A DNA stretch of 64,000 nt, taken from contig NZ_QFRA01000008.1 of the NCBI RefSeq assembly GCF_003243515.1, forward strand, positions 1 through 64,000, read 5' to 3'. The notes beneath the pieces were generated by a model that made no database searches, was not told where the DNA came from, and worked only from the letters and a program-made list of their open reading frames with translations. Origin of the DNA: Corynebacterium kroppenstedtii. Its GTDB lineage: Bacteria > Actinomycetota > Actinomycetes > Mycobacteriales > Mycobacteriaceae. Both the position numbers and the translations under genes were made by a program. Position 1 is the stretch's first letter. Each line of letters begins with the position of its first letter. Shown in pieces: positions 8,299-16,985 of this stretch.

Positions 8299-9402
8299 TC
8301 ATCGAGCTGCTGCAATAACGCGTCGAGCTATGTCATCGGCGGCATTGGGGTTGCTGCTTTTGACCGTTTGCTCCGCCATCACCGTTAAGACATCAGGGTT
8401 CGTGATCATGGGAATCACCTTGTCGACGATGGTCTGGCTGGTGAGGCCGTCGTCGTTAATGAGTATGGCCCCGGCGTTGTCCACGACGGGTTGAGCGTTC
8501 AACGCCTGCTCACCATTGCCATGCGGGAGTGGCACGTACACGGCTGGAAGTCCGACAGCGGACACTTCCGCGACGGTCATTGCCCCGGACCGACAGAGAA
8601 TCATGTCTGCGGCGCTCAACGCCAAATCCATCCGCGAGATATAGGGGACGCCAATGTAGGGCGGAGTTCCATCCTGGTGATCAACGTCTATTGAGTTTTT
8701 CTTCCCATAGGCATGGAGTACAGAAACCCCCGCCTCCCCGAGTTCACGTGATGCACCGGATACCGCGTTATTAATGGACCGTGCCCCCTGGGACCCGCCT
8801 GTGACCAGCAACACTGGCGCATCGGGATCAACACCGAAATACTCACGGGCCTCTGCGCGAAGTCCTGACCGGTCGAGCGAGCTGATCTCTGATCGGACCG
8901 GAATCCCCACGACTTCCGCGGAAATACCTGATCCTTCGACGGCAGCTAGTCCTTGTCCCCCTAAGCGAATTCCCAGCTTATTGGCCATACCGGCTCGCGC
9001 GTTCGCCTCATGCACGAAGAATGGGATGTGGAGGGATTTGGCCGCGAGATACGCGGGGGCCGAGACATAGCCACCGAAACCGATAAGAACGTCGGCGTTG
9101 ACATCGCGCAAAATGTCTTTTGTTTGGTTGACCGCCCGACGAACACGGTGTGGAACAGAAAAGAGTGTTTTATTAACTTTGCGTGGGATTGGTACTGGGT
9201 CAATCATCCGTAGGTCATAGCCACGTTCGGGGACGAGAGTTCCTTCGAGACCCTTCGTCGTCCCTAATGCTGTGATCCGTGCAGAGGGCACACTGCGACG
9301 AACCGCGTCGGCAACTGCCATCGCAGGCTCGATATGACCGGCAGTGCCACCACCAGCAACAACAACGGAGAGCTCTCCGTCCGTATCCTGTGACCTCTTC
9401 AT
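8299..9402 (-). CDS. murG: Lipid II synthase MurG (GlcNAc transferase)
   Basis: MurG transfers GlcNAc from UDP-GlcNAc to lipid I at the inner face of the membrane, giving lipid II. The GT28 fold is shown by VVVAGGGTAGHIEPAMAVA near the N terminus, DVLIGFGGYVSAPA, and the C-terminal donor-binding motifs LLVTGGSQGARSINN and CRSGAMTVAEVSAVGLP. The ATG has GAGGTGG upstream. Length 367 aa is normal. Gene order ftsW-murG-murC is as in other Actinobacteria. Confidence 0.95.
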   Translation of the reverse strand: MKRSQDTDGELSVVVAGGGTAGHIEPAMAVADAVRRSVPSARITALGTTKGLEGTLVPERGYDLRMIDPVPIPRKVNKTLFSVPHRVRRAVNQTKDILRDVNADVLIGFGGYVSAPAYLAAKSLHIPFFVHEANARAGMANKLGIRLGGQGLAAVEGSGISAEVVGIPVRSEISSLDRSGLRAEAREYFGVDPDAPVLLVTGGSQGARSINNAVSGASRELGEAGVSVLHAYGKKNSIDVDHQDGTPPYIGVPYISRMDLALSAADMILCRSGAMTVAEVSAVGLPAVYVPLPHGNGEQALNAQPVVDNAGAILINDDGLTSQTIVDKVIPMITNPDVLTVMAEQTVKSSNPNAADDIARRVIAAAR

Positions 9403-9475
9403 ACACCCACCTCAGGAATAGCGCTACATCATCGACGTAGCCTTATTTGTGCCTTAAAAACGTGCCTCATTCATA

Positions 9476-11131
9476 TTAACGACGAGTCCCGTCGTCGAAC
9501 GGTCCAAAGGAACCATTCGTCGTACCGTAATCAGATTGATATGTACGCCGACTGCCGTTTCGGGACTGCCGACGAGGCGCACGGTCATGGGCCCGTTCCC
9601 TTCGTTGGGTCGCGGATCCCGAGCTTGGCTGCCTATTGCCCTCGATACGTCGACTGCGGGATGACCCGTTCCGGCGAGTCACGGGCTCTCCGAACCTTTG
9701 AACCTCGTGGTGTCTGTCTGAGAGCGAACCTCGTCGCGACGACCCCGAACGGCCACCGAATCTCCCTCGCGCACCGGCACTCTTCCGAGAACCGTTACCA
9801 TTCCGCGATCGCGGATCGTCGTCGTCAACCCACGGGCCTCGACGCAACGTTGAAGGATCAAACGCACGCGGTTCCGGGAATCCCAGTAATTTATCGACGA
9901 CGGGGCGGCCGTAGGTCTGTATCGATGAGACTGTCTCAGGCTCATGTCGGGCGCAGTTAAGAAGCAACCCCATCGATACCAATGTGATGATGGCCGACGT
10001 TCCGCCGGATGAAATCAACGGCAGCTGAATACCGGTGACGGGAAGAAGCCCCGTCACGTAACCAATGTTGATAAACGCCTGGATCACAATGCCTGTGGTG
10101 ACCGTCGCAGCCATGAGGCGAAGGAAAGGGTCCGCCTGGTTTAACGCGATGCGCATTCCTACCCAGCCCAAGAGGGCGAAGAGAAGGATGACGATGCTGG
10201 CACCGAGGAATCCCATTTCTTCACCGACAACGGCGAAGATGAAGTCGTTTTTCGCCTCGGGGAGGTAAAACCACTTGGCCCGCGATTGGCCTAGGCCCTG
10301 TCCCAGGAAAGAGCCGTCGCCCAGGGACAAAAATCCCTGGTAGCTCTGGTACGCCGTGCCTTGTGTATTGGGGAACTTACCGAAAAGGGTTTCTCTAAAC
10401 ACTTCGACGCGGTTGGACCGATATCCGGCCGTCAGGGTCAGAAGAACAGCGAGGCCCAAGCCACCGGCGATGATCGTCGTCGTAACCCACTTGGGCACAC
10501 CCACAAACCAAGCCAGAGCGAGGAAAACGATCATGACTGACGCGACCATGCCGAGGTCGCGTTCGAGGGCAACAAGAACGATCACGAGCACCACGATCGC
10601 GGTGAAAAATCCCAGGACCTCGCGGATTGACCGCGCGTATAGCGCCCGCTCGGAAAGGACTGCAGAACCCCAGACCGCGATGGCTAGCTTGGCGACCTCT
10701 GATGGCTGAATGGTGACGGGCCCTAGGACGAGCCATGATTGGGATCCCATCTGCTGAAGACCAGTTCCCAGGCCTGGAATCAGAACCAAGATCAACAGAA
10801 TGACCGCGAGCCCCATAGCCCAGGGCGAAATTTTCTTAATGGTGGCCGGGGACATTCGGATAGCGAAATACAGACCGACGAGGCCAACCACGACCATCCC
10901 GGCTTGTTTGAAGAAATCCGTCCACACACTGTTGGAATCTGCCAGCGACGAGGCCATCGAACTCGACAGCACCATCAAGAGTCCCACACCGGTCAGAATC
11001 GCTGTGATTGCGGCAAGGATGTAGTAGTCAAACTTCGGCGTTGATGTCGCAGCATCAATTTTGCCGACGACTCCTTCCCACCATGATCGCGCACGGCGGG
11101 ACCTCGTTCCTTGGTCAGATTTCACTGTCAC
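9476..11131 (-). CDS. ftsW: Septal SEDS glycosyltransferase FtsW
   Basis: FtsW polymerises lipid II glycan chains at the septum with its partner FtsI. About ten membrane segments lie between residues 35 and 400. Family signatures are ITIQPSEVAKLAIAVW-like (here VTIQPSEVAKLAIAVWGSA), ALERDLGMVAS, GQGLGQSRAKWFYLPEA, NDFIFAVVGEEMGFLG and QLPLISSGGTSAIITL. The remaining 130 or so residues form a cytoplasmic tail extremely rich in Arg, Ser and Gly, with no recognisable domain. GTG start 5 bp after the murD stop codon. A long tail is known in mycobacterial FtsW, where it contacts FtsZ; a similar role here is inference. Confidence 0.94.
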   Translation of the reverse strand: MTVKSDQGTRSRRARSWWEGVVGKIDAATSTPKFDYYILAAITAILTGVGLLMVLSSSMASSLADSNSVWTDFFKQAGMVVVGLVGLYFAIRMSPATIKKISPWAMGLAVILLILVLIPGLGTGLQQMGSQSWLVLGPVTIQPSEVAKLAIAVWGSAVLSERALYARSIREVLGFFTAIVVLVIVLVALERDLGMVASVMIVFLALAWFVGVPKWVTTTIIAGGLGLAVLLTLTAGYRSNRVEVFRETLFGKFPNTQGTAYQSYQGFLSLGDGSFLGQGLGQSRAKWFYLPEAKNDFIFAVVGEEMGFLGASIVILLFALLGWVGMRIALNQADPFLRLMAATVTTGIVIQAFINIGYVTGLLPVTGIQLPLISSGGTSAIITLVSMGLLLNCARHEPETVSSIQTYGRPVVDKLLGFPEPRAFDPSTLRRGPWVDDDDPRSRNGNGSRKSAGARGRFGGRSGSSRRGSLSDRHHEVQRFGEPVTRRNGSSRSRRIEGNRQPSSGSATQRRERAHDRAPRRQSRNGSRRTYQSDYGTTNGSFGPFDDGTRR

Positions 11132-11136
11132 GATCC

Positions 11137-12603
11137 CTATCCTTCTTTACCGCGCCCATAACGACGAGCAGCTTCAGCGAAGAGGTCACCACGCTGGCTC
11201 ATCCCCGTGTACATGTCCAAGCTAGCGGCAGCGGGCGCGAGAAGCACCGTGTCACCAGGTTGTGCCAACCGGGACGCTGCCTGGACGGCTTCATTCATCG
11301 CGATCACTGGGTCGGTCGACGTAATGACGGTCAAAGGAATGCGGGGATGAATGGTAGCGAGACTCTGGCGAATGATCTCTCTATCCTGCCCCAAAACAAC
11401 CGCGGCCGAAATACGGTCGGCATTCTTGTGAATGAGATCATCAATCTGGGCGCCTTTGAGCTGCCCACCTGCAATCCACACGCATGACTCCACCGCACTT
11501 AAAGCCGCGTCAGTCGCGTGAGGATTGGTCGCCTTCGAGTTGTCAATCCATCGGATGTCTCCAGCTTCATAGACGACTTGTCCACGGTTTTTTTCCACGA
11601 CGAAGGAAGACAGCGCTCGAGCTATGGCGTCTGGTTCCACACCCTGTGACCGGGCAATGGCTGTGGCCGCGAGCGCGTCCGCGACGCCAGCCGGGCCGGG
11701 GGGAGAAATTCTTGTCGCATCTGCAATATCCACGCCCTCTGAGTCGGCGGGGACGCATGCACGATCAACGATCCTGCCGTTGATCACCCCAACTTGCCCT
11801 GCGCTGGGCTCACCCATCGTGAATTCGATAACCCGTCGGGCCGGAGTGTCACCGCTGGAAGAGGTTGAAGAAAGTTCCATGTACCGCTCAGCTTCGCGGC
11901 ACACACGCTCATCATCCGCATTGACGACGATGACTGGTCCTCGGTACACCCGCGCTTTGTCCGCCGCGTAGACGTCCATCGAGCCATGCCAGTCAATATG
12001 GTCTTCTGCGAGGTTTAAGACGACACCAGCGTCGGGGGTGAGCGTCGGCGACCAGTGAAGCTGGAAACTGGAAAACTCCGCAACCATGACACTGACCCTC
12101 GAAGTCTGTGTTAGCGCAGTCCCTACTGCTACCCCGATGTTGCCCACTGCTTCAGCAGCTGCTCCGGATTCGGCCATCATCGATGCGAGCATCGACGTGG
12201 CGGTTGTTTTACCATTCGTCCCGGTGACGGCTAACCAGGTGCGTGGTTCTCCAAAACGGCCGTCACGATCGGCACGCCAGGCGAGTTCAACGTCACCGAT
12301 GACCGGGATTCCTTGCTCCTGCGCGTCGTGCAGCAGTGGCGTGTCTGGCCGCCATCCTGGCGACGTCACGATCAGCGAGGCTTCGTCGAGACGAGAATGA
12401 GCCTCGTCGACGGTCATCGCGGATCCGCCGTGGCGGTCCGCAAGCTCATTTGCTGCAGTGAAGTTGCTATCGATGATGCACACCGACCATCCGAGTTGTG
12501 TGGCTAGGTCAGCTGCGCCTCGACCCGATACCCCAGCGCCAGCAATCCACACTGGGCCTTGAGGTTGAGGAAGATATGACGATGATGTATGGACGTGAGA
12601 CAT
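11137..12603 (-). CDS. murD: UDP-MurNAc-L-alanine-D-glutamate ligase MurD
   Basis: MurD adds D-Glu to UDP-MurNAc-L-Ala. The N-terminal UDP-binding domain has PVWIAGAGVSGRGAADLA. The ATP-binding P-loop is AVTGTNGKTTATSM (about residues 125-138), followed by EFSSFQLHW and NLAEDHIDWHGSM. The C-terminal domain has DNSKATNPHATDAAL and LLAPAAASLDMY. Length 488 aa, normal. Translation is nearly coupled to ftsW (5-bp gap). Confidence 0.95.
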   Translation of the reverse strand: MSHVHTSSSYLPQPQGPVWIAGAGVSGRGAADLATQLGWSVCIIDSNFTAANELADRHGGSAMTVDEAHSRLDEASLIVTSPGWRPDTPLLHDAQEQGIPVIGDVELAWRADRDGRFGEPRTWLAVTGTNGKTTATSMLASMMAESGAAAEAVGNIGVAVGTALTQTSRVSVMVAEFSSFQLHWSPTLTPDAGVVLNLAEDHIDWHGSMDVYAADKARVYRGPVIVVNADDERVCREAERYMELSSTSSSGDTPARRVIEFTMGEPSAGQVGVINGRIVDRACVPADSEGVDIADATRISPPGPAGVADALAATAIARSQGVEPDAIARALSSFVVEKNRGQVVYEAGDIRWIDNSKATNPHATDAALSAVESCVWIAGGQLKGAQIDDLIHKNADRISAAVVLGQDREIIRQSLATIHPRIPLTVITSTDPVIAMNEAVQAASRLAQPGDTVLLAPAAASLDMYTGMSQRGDLFAEAARRYGRGKEG

Positions 12604-12640
12604 AATGATGTTCTCTTTCCGTATGGGGTCTCGGGTTTGA

Positions 12641-13738
12641 TTAGGTCCACCCTAACCAGTCAGCGTAAAACATACTCACCCCAGCGACGGCGAACATCGA
12701 CGTGAGCAGCCAGAAGCGGACGACCACGGTCGTTTCCGCCCATCCTCCGTTTTCGAAGTGGTGGTGGATGGGGGCCATACGGAATGGCCGTTTGCCTGTT
12801 GACCGGAAACTGACAACTTGAATAACAACGGAGATCGTTTCCGCTACGAACAAAGCGCCGATAACGATCATCAGCAATTCGGTCCGCGAGGTCACAGACA
12901 AGCCGGCAACGAGTCCGCCCAGGGCCAACGACCCGGTGTCACCCATGAAGATTTTCGCCGGGGCTGCATTCCACCACAGGAAACCAAGGCACGCGCCCAA
13001 TCCGCACGCAGCCAAAATGGAGAGGTCTAGGGGGTCTCGCACCTGGTAGCACGCAACCGATGCGTTAGAGGCACACGAGTTACGGAATTGCCAAAAGGTC
13101 ATGATGGAATACGCAGCCATCACGATCGCAGTTGTTCCTGCAGCAAGTCCATCGAGACCGTCGGTAAGGTTCACTGCATTCGACCAGGCGGTCACCAAAA
13201 TGTAGATGAACAGCAGGAATATGAGGGTCCCAATGATGCCGCCGCCAATTGCGATATCAAAGGTATCGATGTCACGGACGAAGGATAGCTTCGTCGAGGC
13301 GGGCTTCAGACCATGCTCATTGAGGAACAAGAGACACAGCACCCCGAAACCGATGGCGAGAACGGCCTGACCCAGCAGCTTTCCTTTTTTGTTCAAGCCA
13401 AGGTTCCGCGCCTTCGCCAATTTGATGTAGTCGTCAAGGAAACCAAGGAAACCCATCCCCACTGTCAGGCCGAGAACTAACAGGCCTGACGCCGTTGGTT
13501 TGTAACTCGACGGAGTAAACACAGAGGCAAGGTGCGCAAGAAAATACCCACCGACGATGGCGACGATGATGGCGATACCACCCATCGTGGGAGTTCCGCG
13601 CTTACGCAAATGCGATCGCGGACCTTCCTCACGGATTTCCTGTCCCAGGCCTTCGTCGGAAAAACGACGAATCAAGATCGGGGTAAAAAGTATTGCAATA
13701 ATAAAAGAAACGGCGCCGCCGATGATGATATGAACCAT
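12641..13738 (-). CDS. mraY: Phospho-MurNAc-pentapeptide transferase MraY
   Basis: MraY attaches phospho-MurNAc-pentapeptide to undecaprenyl phosphate, making lipid I. It is an integral membrane enzyme with about ten membrane segments. The catalytic signatures are GFLDDYIKLAKARNLGL (the Asp pair), NAVNLTDGLDGLAAG, GDTGSLALGG and the C-terminal APIHHHFENGGW. The ATG overlaps the murF stop codon by one base (TAATG), so translation is probably coupled. Length 365 aa is typical. Confidence 0.96.
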   Translation of the reverse strand: MVHIIIGGAVSFIIAILFTPILIRRFSDEGLGQEIREEGPRSHLRKRGTPTMGGIAIIVAIVGGYFLAHLASVFTPSSYKPTASGLLVLGLTVGMGFLGFLDDYIKLAKARNLGLNKKGKLLGQAVLAIGFGVLCLLFLNEHGLKPASTKLSFVRDIDTFDIAIGGGIIGTLIFLLFIYILVTAWSNAVNLTDGLDGLAAGTTAIVMAAYSIMTFWQFRNSCASNASVACYQVRDPLDLSILAACGLGACLGFLWWNAAPAKIFMGDTGSLALGGLVAGLSVTSRTELLMIVIGALFVAETISVVIQVVSFRSTGKRPFRMAPIHHHFENGGWAETTVVVRFWLLTSMFAVAGVSMFYADWLGWT

Positions 13739-15276
13739 TACTCTCCGTTCCCTTCATCCTGACCGGACAAAAGCCCTTCCGCGACTCTCCACAGTCCATC
13801 TGAGTATGAAGCCTTGATGAGGACAACATCGTCCGGACGAACTGACGACCACACATTATCGACAGCTGCATCGACATCGTCCACGTGGGTGACATCAACG
13901 CCCGAATCCTTAGCCCCATGCGCTAAAGCCCGCTGGTTAACACCATTGCCGACGACAACAACGTGGTTGATCCGGTGGCGGCCCAGTTCTTCACCGATCG
14001 AGTAGTGCTCGTCGGTGGCGGAGGCTCCCAGTTCACCCATCTGACCTAGGACCGCCCAGGATTGGGCACCTTCGCGCGCCTGACCAGTGGATGCCAATGC
14101 GGCGATTCCTGCCCGCATCGAGTCGGGATTCGCGTTGTACGAATCGTTGATGATGGTGACGCCGTCGCGCCGGTTGCGCACATCCATCCGATTAGCGCTG
14201 GCCGCGGTGTGGTGCGAGAGCGCAGTGGCAATTTCATCCGCGGACATTCCGACGGCGAATCCGACGGCTGCGGGTGCGAGGGCATTCGTAACTTGGTGTT
14301 GCCCATAAACCTGAAGCTGCACGGGGGCAGACTCCCCCGTCGGCAGCGTCAAGGTAAAAGACGCCCGAGTAGAGTTATCGAGGACGACATCAGTGGCGAT
14401 CACAGCATCATGTACGCCATCATGGTCGCTCAAGTTATCCGCGCCTTGACCGGTGCTTTCGCCAGACTTCACCGAAAACGTAATCACACGCGCCAAGGTC
14501 CGTGGTGCCATCCCCGAAACCAATCGATCATCGGCGTTGAGGATCGCAACGCCACCGTCCTCGGCCGACGGCAAGGCTTCGACGAGTTCACCTTTGGCTT
14601 GGGCAATGGCCTCGCGGGATCCGAATTCGCCCAAATGAGCAGTACCCACGTTAAGAACTGCTCCGATCGTCGGCGGTGCAATCCGTGCTAAATGAGCGAT
14701 GTGGCCGATTCCGCGGGCACTCATCTCGGCCACTAAGAATCGCGTCGATTCGGTGCATCGCAAGGCGGTGTAGGGGTGCCCGATTTCGTTATTAAAGGAC
14801 CCCGGTGGTGCCACCGTCTCCCCTTGCGTCCGAAGAATCGTCGCAATCATGTCTTTTGTCGATGTTTTACCGGCGGACCCCGTCACACCGATAACTCGTA
14901 AGCCATGGTGAGCAACTAATTCGGTGACCGTGTGGTGGGCAAGCTTGCTGAGGGCAGCCAATGCCGCCTCGCCTTCCCCATCGCGGTCATATTCCAGCGC
15001 AGTGGCATTAGTTTCCACGTGCTCTACGTGAGGAATGATGACGGCAGGTACACCCATATCACGTGATAGCAGGGCGAGAGTAGCGCCGTCTTTAATTGCT
15101 TGGGTGGCGAAATCGTGGCCATTGACTCGGGCACCCGGCAATGCCAGAAATGCTGAACCAGGGGCAATCTTCCGCGAATCGAATTCGACGGGCCCCGGTA
15201 CTACCGCGTCGGGGTCAATATTGACAAGATATCCGCCGGTAATATCCGCGAGACGCCCCGCCGTCATGGGAATCAT
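13738..15276 (-). CDS. murF: UDP-MurNAc-tripeptide-D-alanyl-D-alanine ligase MurF
   Basis: MurF adds the D-Ala-D-Ala dipeptide to complete the UDP-MurNAc-pentapeptide. Seen are VEFDSRKIAPGSAFLALPG (UDP-precursor binding), the P-loop GVTGSAGKTSTKDM (about residues 134-147), FNNEIGHPYTAL, LNVGTAHLGEFGS and DSYNANPDSMRAGI. Length 512 aa. Two in-frame ATGs lie three codons apart; the first (15276) follows AGAGGT. It lies 52 bp after murE and overlaps mraY by 1 bp. Confidence 0.95.
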   Translation of the reverse strand: MIPMTAGRLADITGGYLVNIDPDAVVPGPVEFDSRKIAPGSAFLALPGARVNGHDFATQAIKDGATLALLSRDMGVPAVIIPHVEHVETNATALEYDRDGEGEAALAALSKLAHHTVTELVAHHGLRVIGVTGSAGKTSTKDMIATILRTQGETVAPPGSFNNEIGHPYTALRCTESTRFLVAEMSARGIGHIAHLARIAPPTIGAVLNVGTAHLGEFGSREAIAQAKGELVEALPSAEDGGVAILNADDRLVSGMAPRTLARVITFSVKSGESTGQGADNLSDHDGVHDAVIATDVVLDNSTRASFTLTLPTGESAPVQLQVYGQHQVTNALAPAAVGFAVGMSADEIATALSHHTAASANRMDVRNRRDGVTIINDSYNANPDSMRAGIAALASTGQAREGAQSWAVLGQMGELGASATDEHYSIGEELGRHRINHVVVVGNGVNQRALAHGAKDSGVDVTHVDDVDAAVDNVWSSVRPDDVVLIKASYSDGLWRVAEGLLSGQDEGNGE

Positions 15277-15328
15277 GGTTGGCTACCTCTTTCACTACGC
15301 CCGTACATGTGATGGCACATAACTACTT

Positions 15329-16909
15329 TTATTTCTCCACCGAGCTACTGAGTTTATCGTCGATGCTTCGCCGCGTTTCGACCCGATCGTCAAATGGATG
15401 AGTTGTATCACCAATCAGCTGACCAGTTTCATGGCCTTTACCTGCGACGATAACTGCGTCACCGGGCTGGGCCCATTGGATCGCTGCTCGGATCGCTTCT
15501 CTACGATCACCGATCTCACGAATGGTAGGCCGATGCTCCGAACCCTCTGTTTTTACTTTATTGCGAGATTCGTCCGTACCGTCAACACTTGCATGGTCAG
15601 CAACTTCCTTCGCCCCTGCCACTACTTGTTGGCGTATCGAGGCTGGATCTTCACTACGCGGATTATCATCGGTGACAATAACTAGATCGCTACGTAGCGC
15701 TGCTTCACGTCCCATGATGGGGCGTTTTGAATGATCCCGATCTCCGCCGGCCCCGACGACAATGGCAATCCGGCCCCGCACATGTGCACGAAGCGTATCC
15801 AAGACGGCAGCAATTGCCCCCGGCTTATGGGCATAGTCCACGACGGCCATAAAATCCTGGCCACAATCAATACGTTCTAATCGGCCGGGCACGGTCACAG
15901 TGGAGAGCCCCTCAATGGCGTCCTCGGCTTTCATCCCGGTCTTCACGAGGAGCCCCATCGCCAACATCGCATTAGCGACGTTAAAACGGCCAGGCATCGG
16001 TATATGCAGTGTCATCCCGTTCGCGCCGAAGCCGTACAGCTCGGCCGTCTGCACACCGTTATCCATGACGGAGGAAGGCCCAGCCCACACATCCGGCTGA
16101 AGCGATGCGTCGTGTTCCGACGCAGCTTCCGTCGACACCGTGAACGGATGAGGCAGCATCGTCGCTAATCTCTGTCCCCACGCGTCATCAATGCATACGA
16201 CGGCGGTCTCCGCATGCAGGGGCGAATCCTCCTTAAACAGCCGCGCTTTCGTCTGGAAGTAATCCTCCATCGTGGGGTGGAAATCCAGGTGATCCTGGGA
16301 CAAATTAGTAAATCCCGCGACGGAGAAATGAGTTCCCAAAACACGACCCAACGCAATCGCGTGACTGGAAACCTCCATCACCACGTGCGTCACGCCTCGC
16401 TTTTTCATCATGGCGAAAAGTTCTTGAAGATTAGGGGCTTCGGGGGTGGTGAGAGTCGAAGGAACCTTCTCCCCATTAATCCTGGTACCCGTGGTACCGA
16501 TCAGCCCGGTTGAAATGCCGTGATGAAGGAGAGCAGCTTCAACCATGTAACTCGTGGTGGTTTTCCCTGCTGTCCCGGTGATACCGATCACTGTCAAGTC
16601 GCGGGAAGGGTGATCATAAACAGCCGACGACACCGCCCCGAGCACGGCACGAACATCATCAACGACGATAATCGGCAGCTCCTCACGCGTAACCTTCTCT
16701 ACCCCATCGTGATCAGTCAAGACCGCTGCTGCTGACGAGGAGTCCGCAAATTGTGCACCATGGACATGGAGTCCAGGCACCCCGGCAAAGAGCCCACATT
16801 CTGGCAAAGCCTGAGCATTAAGCCCAATATCCGTGACGACTAGGTTCGGGTCATCAGCCCGAATGAGGCGGCCACCCGATATTTCCGCAAGTTCTTGCAG
16901 CGTTGCCAT
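15329..16909 (-). CDS. murE: UDP-MurNAc-tripeptide synthetase MurE, meso-DAP type
   Basis: MurE adds the third residue of the stem peptide. The sequence TDDNPRSEDP near residue 411 carries the DNPR motif that marks the meso-diaminopimelate-adding subgroup, matching the DAP-type wall of Corynebacterium. Other motifs are the P-loop GITGTAGKTTTSYM (about 110-123), TTPEAPNLQELF and NLSQDHLDFHPTMEDY. I choose the ATG at 16909 because AAGGAG lies 6 nt upstream; an in-frame start six codons earlier would contain that ribosome-binding site inside the gene. Length 526 aa. Confidence 0.95.
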   Translation of the reverse strand: MATLQELAEISGGRLIRADDPNLVVTDIGLNAQALPECGLFAGVPGLHVHGAQFADSSSAAAVLTDHDGVEKVTREELPIIVVDDVRAVLGAVSSAVYDHPSRDLTVIGITGTAGKTTTSYMVEAALLHHGISTGLIGTTGTRINGEKVPSTLTTPEAPNLQELFAMMKKRGVTHVVMEVSSHAIALGRVLGTHFSVAGFTNLSQDHLDFHPTMEDYFQTKARLFKEDSPLHAETAVVCIDDAWGQRLATMLPHPFTVSTEAASEHDASLQPDVWAGPSSVMDNGVQTAELYGFGANGMTLHIPMPGRFNVANAMLAMGLLVKTGMKAEDAIEGLSTVTVPGRLERIDCGQDFMAVVDYAHKPGAIAAVLDTLRAHVRGRIAIVVGAGGDRDHSKRPIMGREAALRSDLVIVTDDNPRSEDPASIRQQVVAGAKEVADHASVDGTDESRNKVKTEGSEHRPTIREIGDRREAIRAAIQWAQPGDAVIVAGKGHETGQLIGDTTHPFDDRVETRRSIDDKLSSSVEK

Positions 16910-16985
16910 GACAATCTCCTTGATCACGATCTAGACGGCGAAGGATAACGCGATAAACGATGCTTCCAACAGTAGAAATCTTGAG

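Noticed and set aside
14062..14691. 209-codon plus-strand frame opposite murF
   Set aside because: Fully antisense to the MurF ligase domain, with no ribosome-binding site or recognisable motif.
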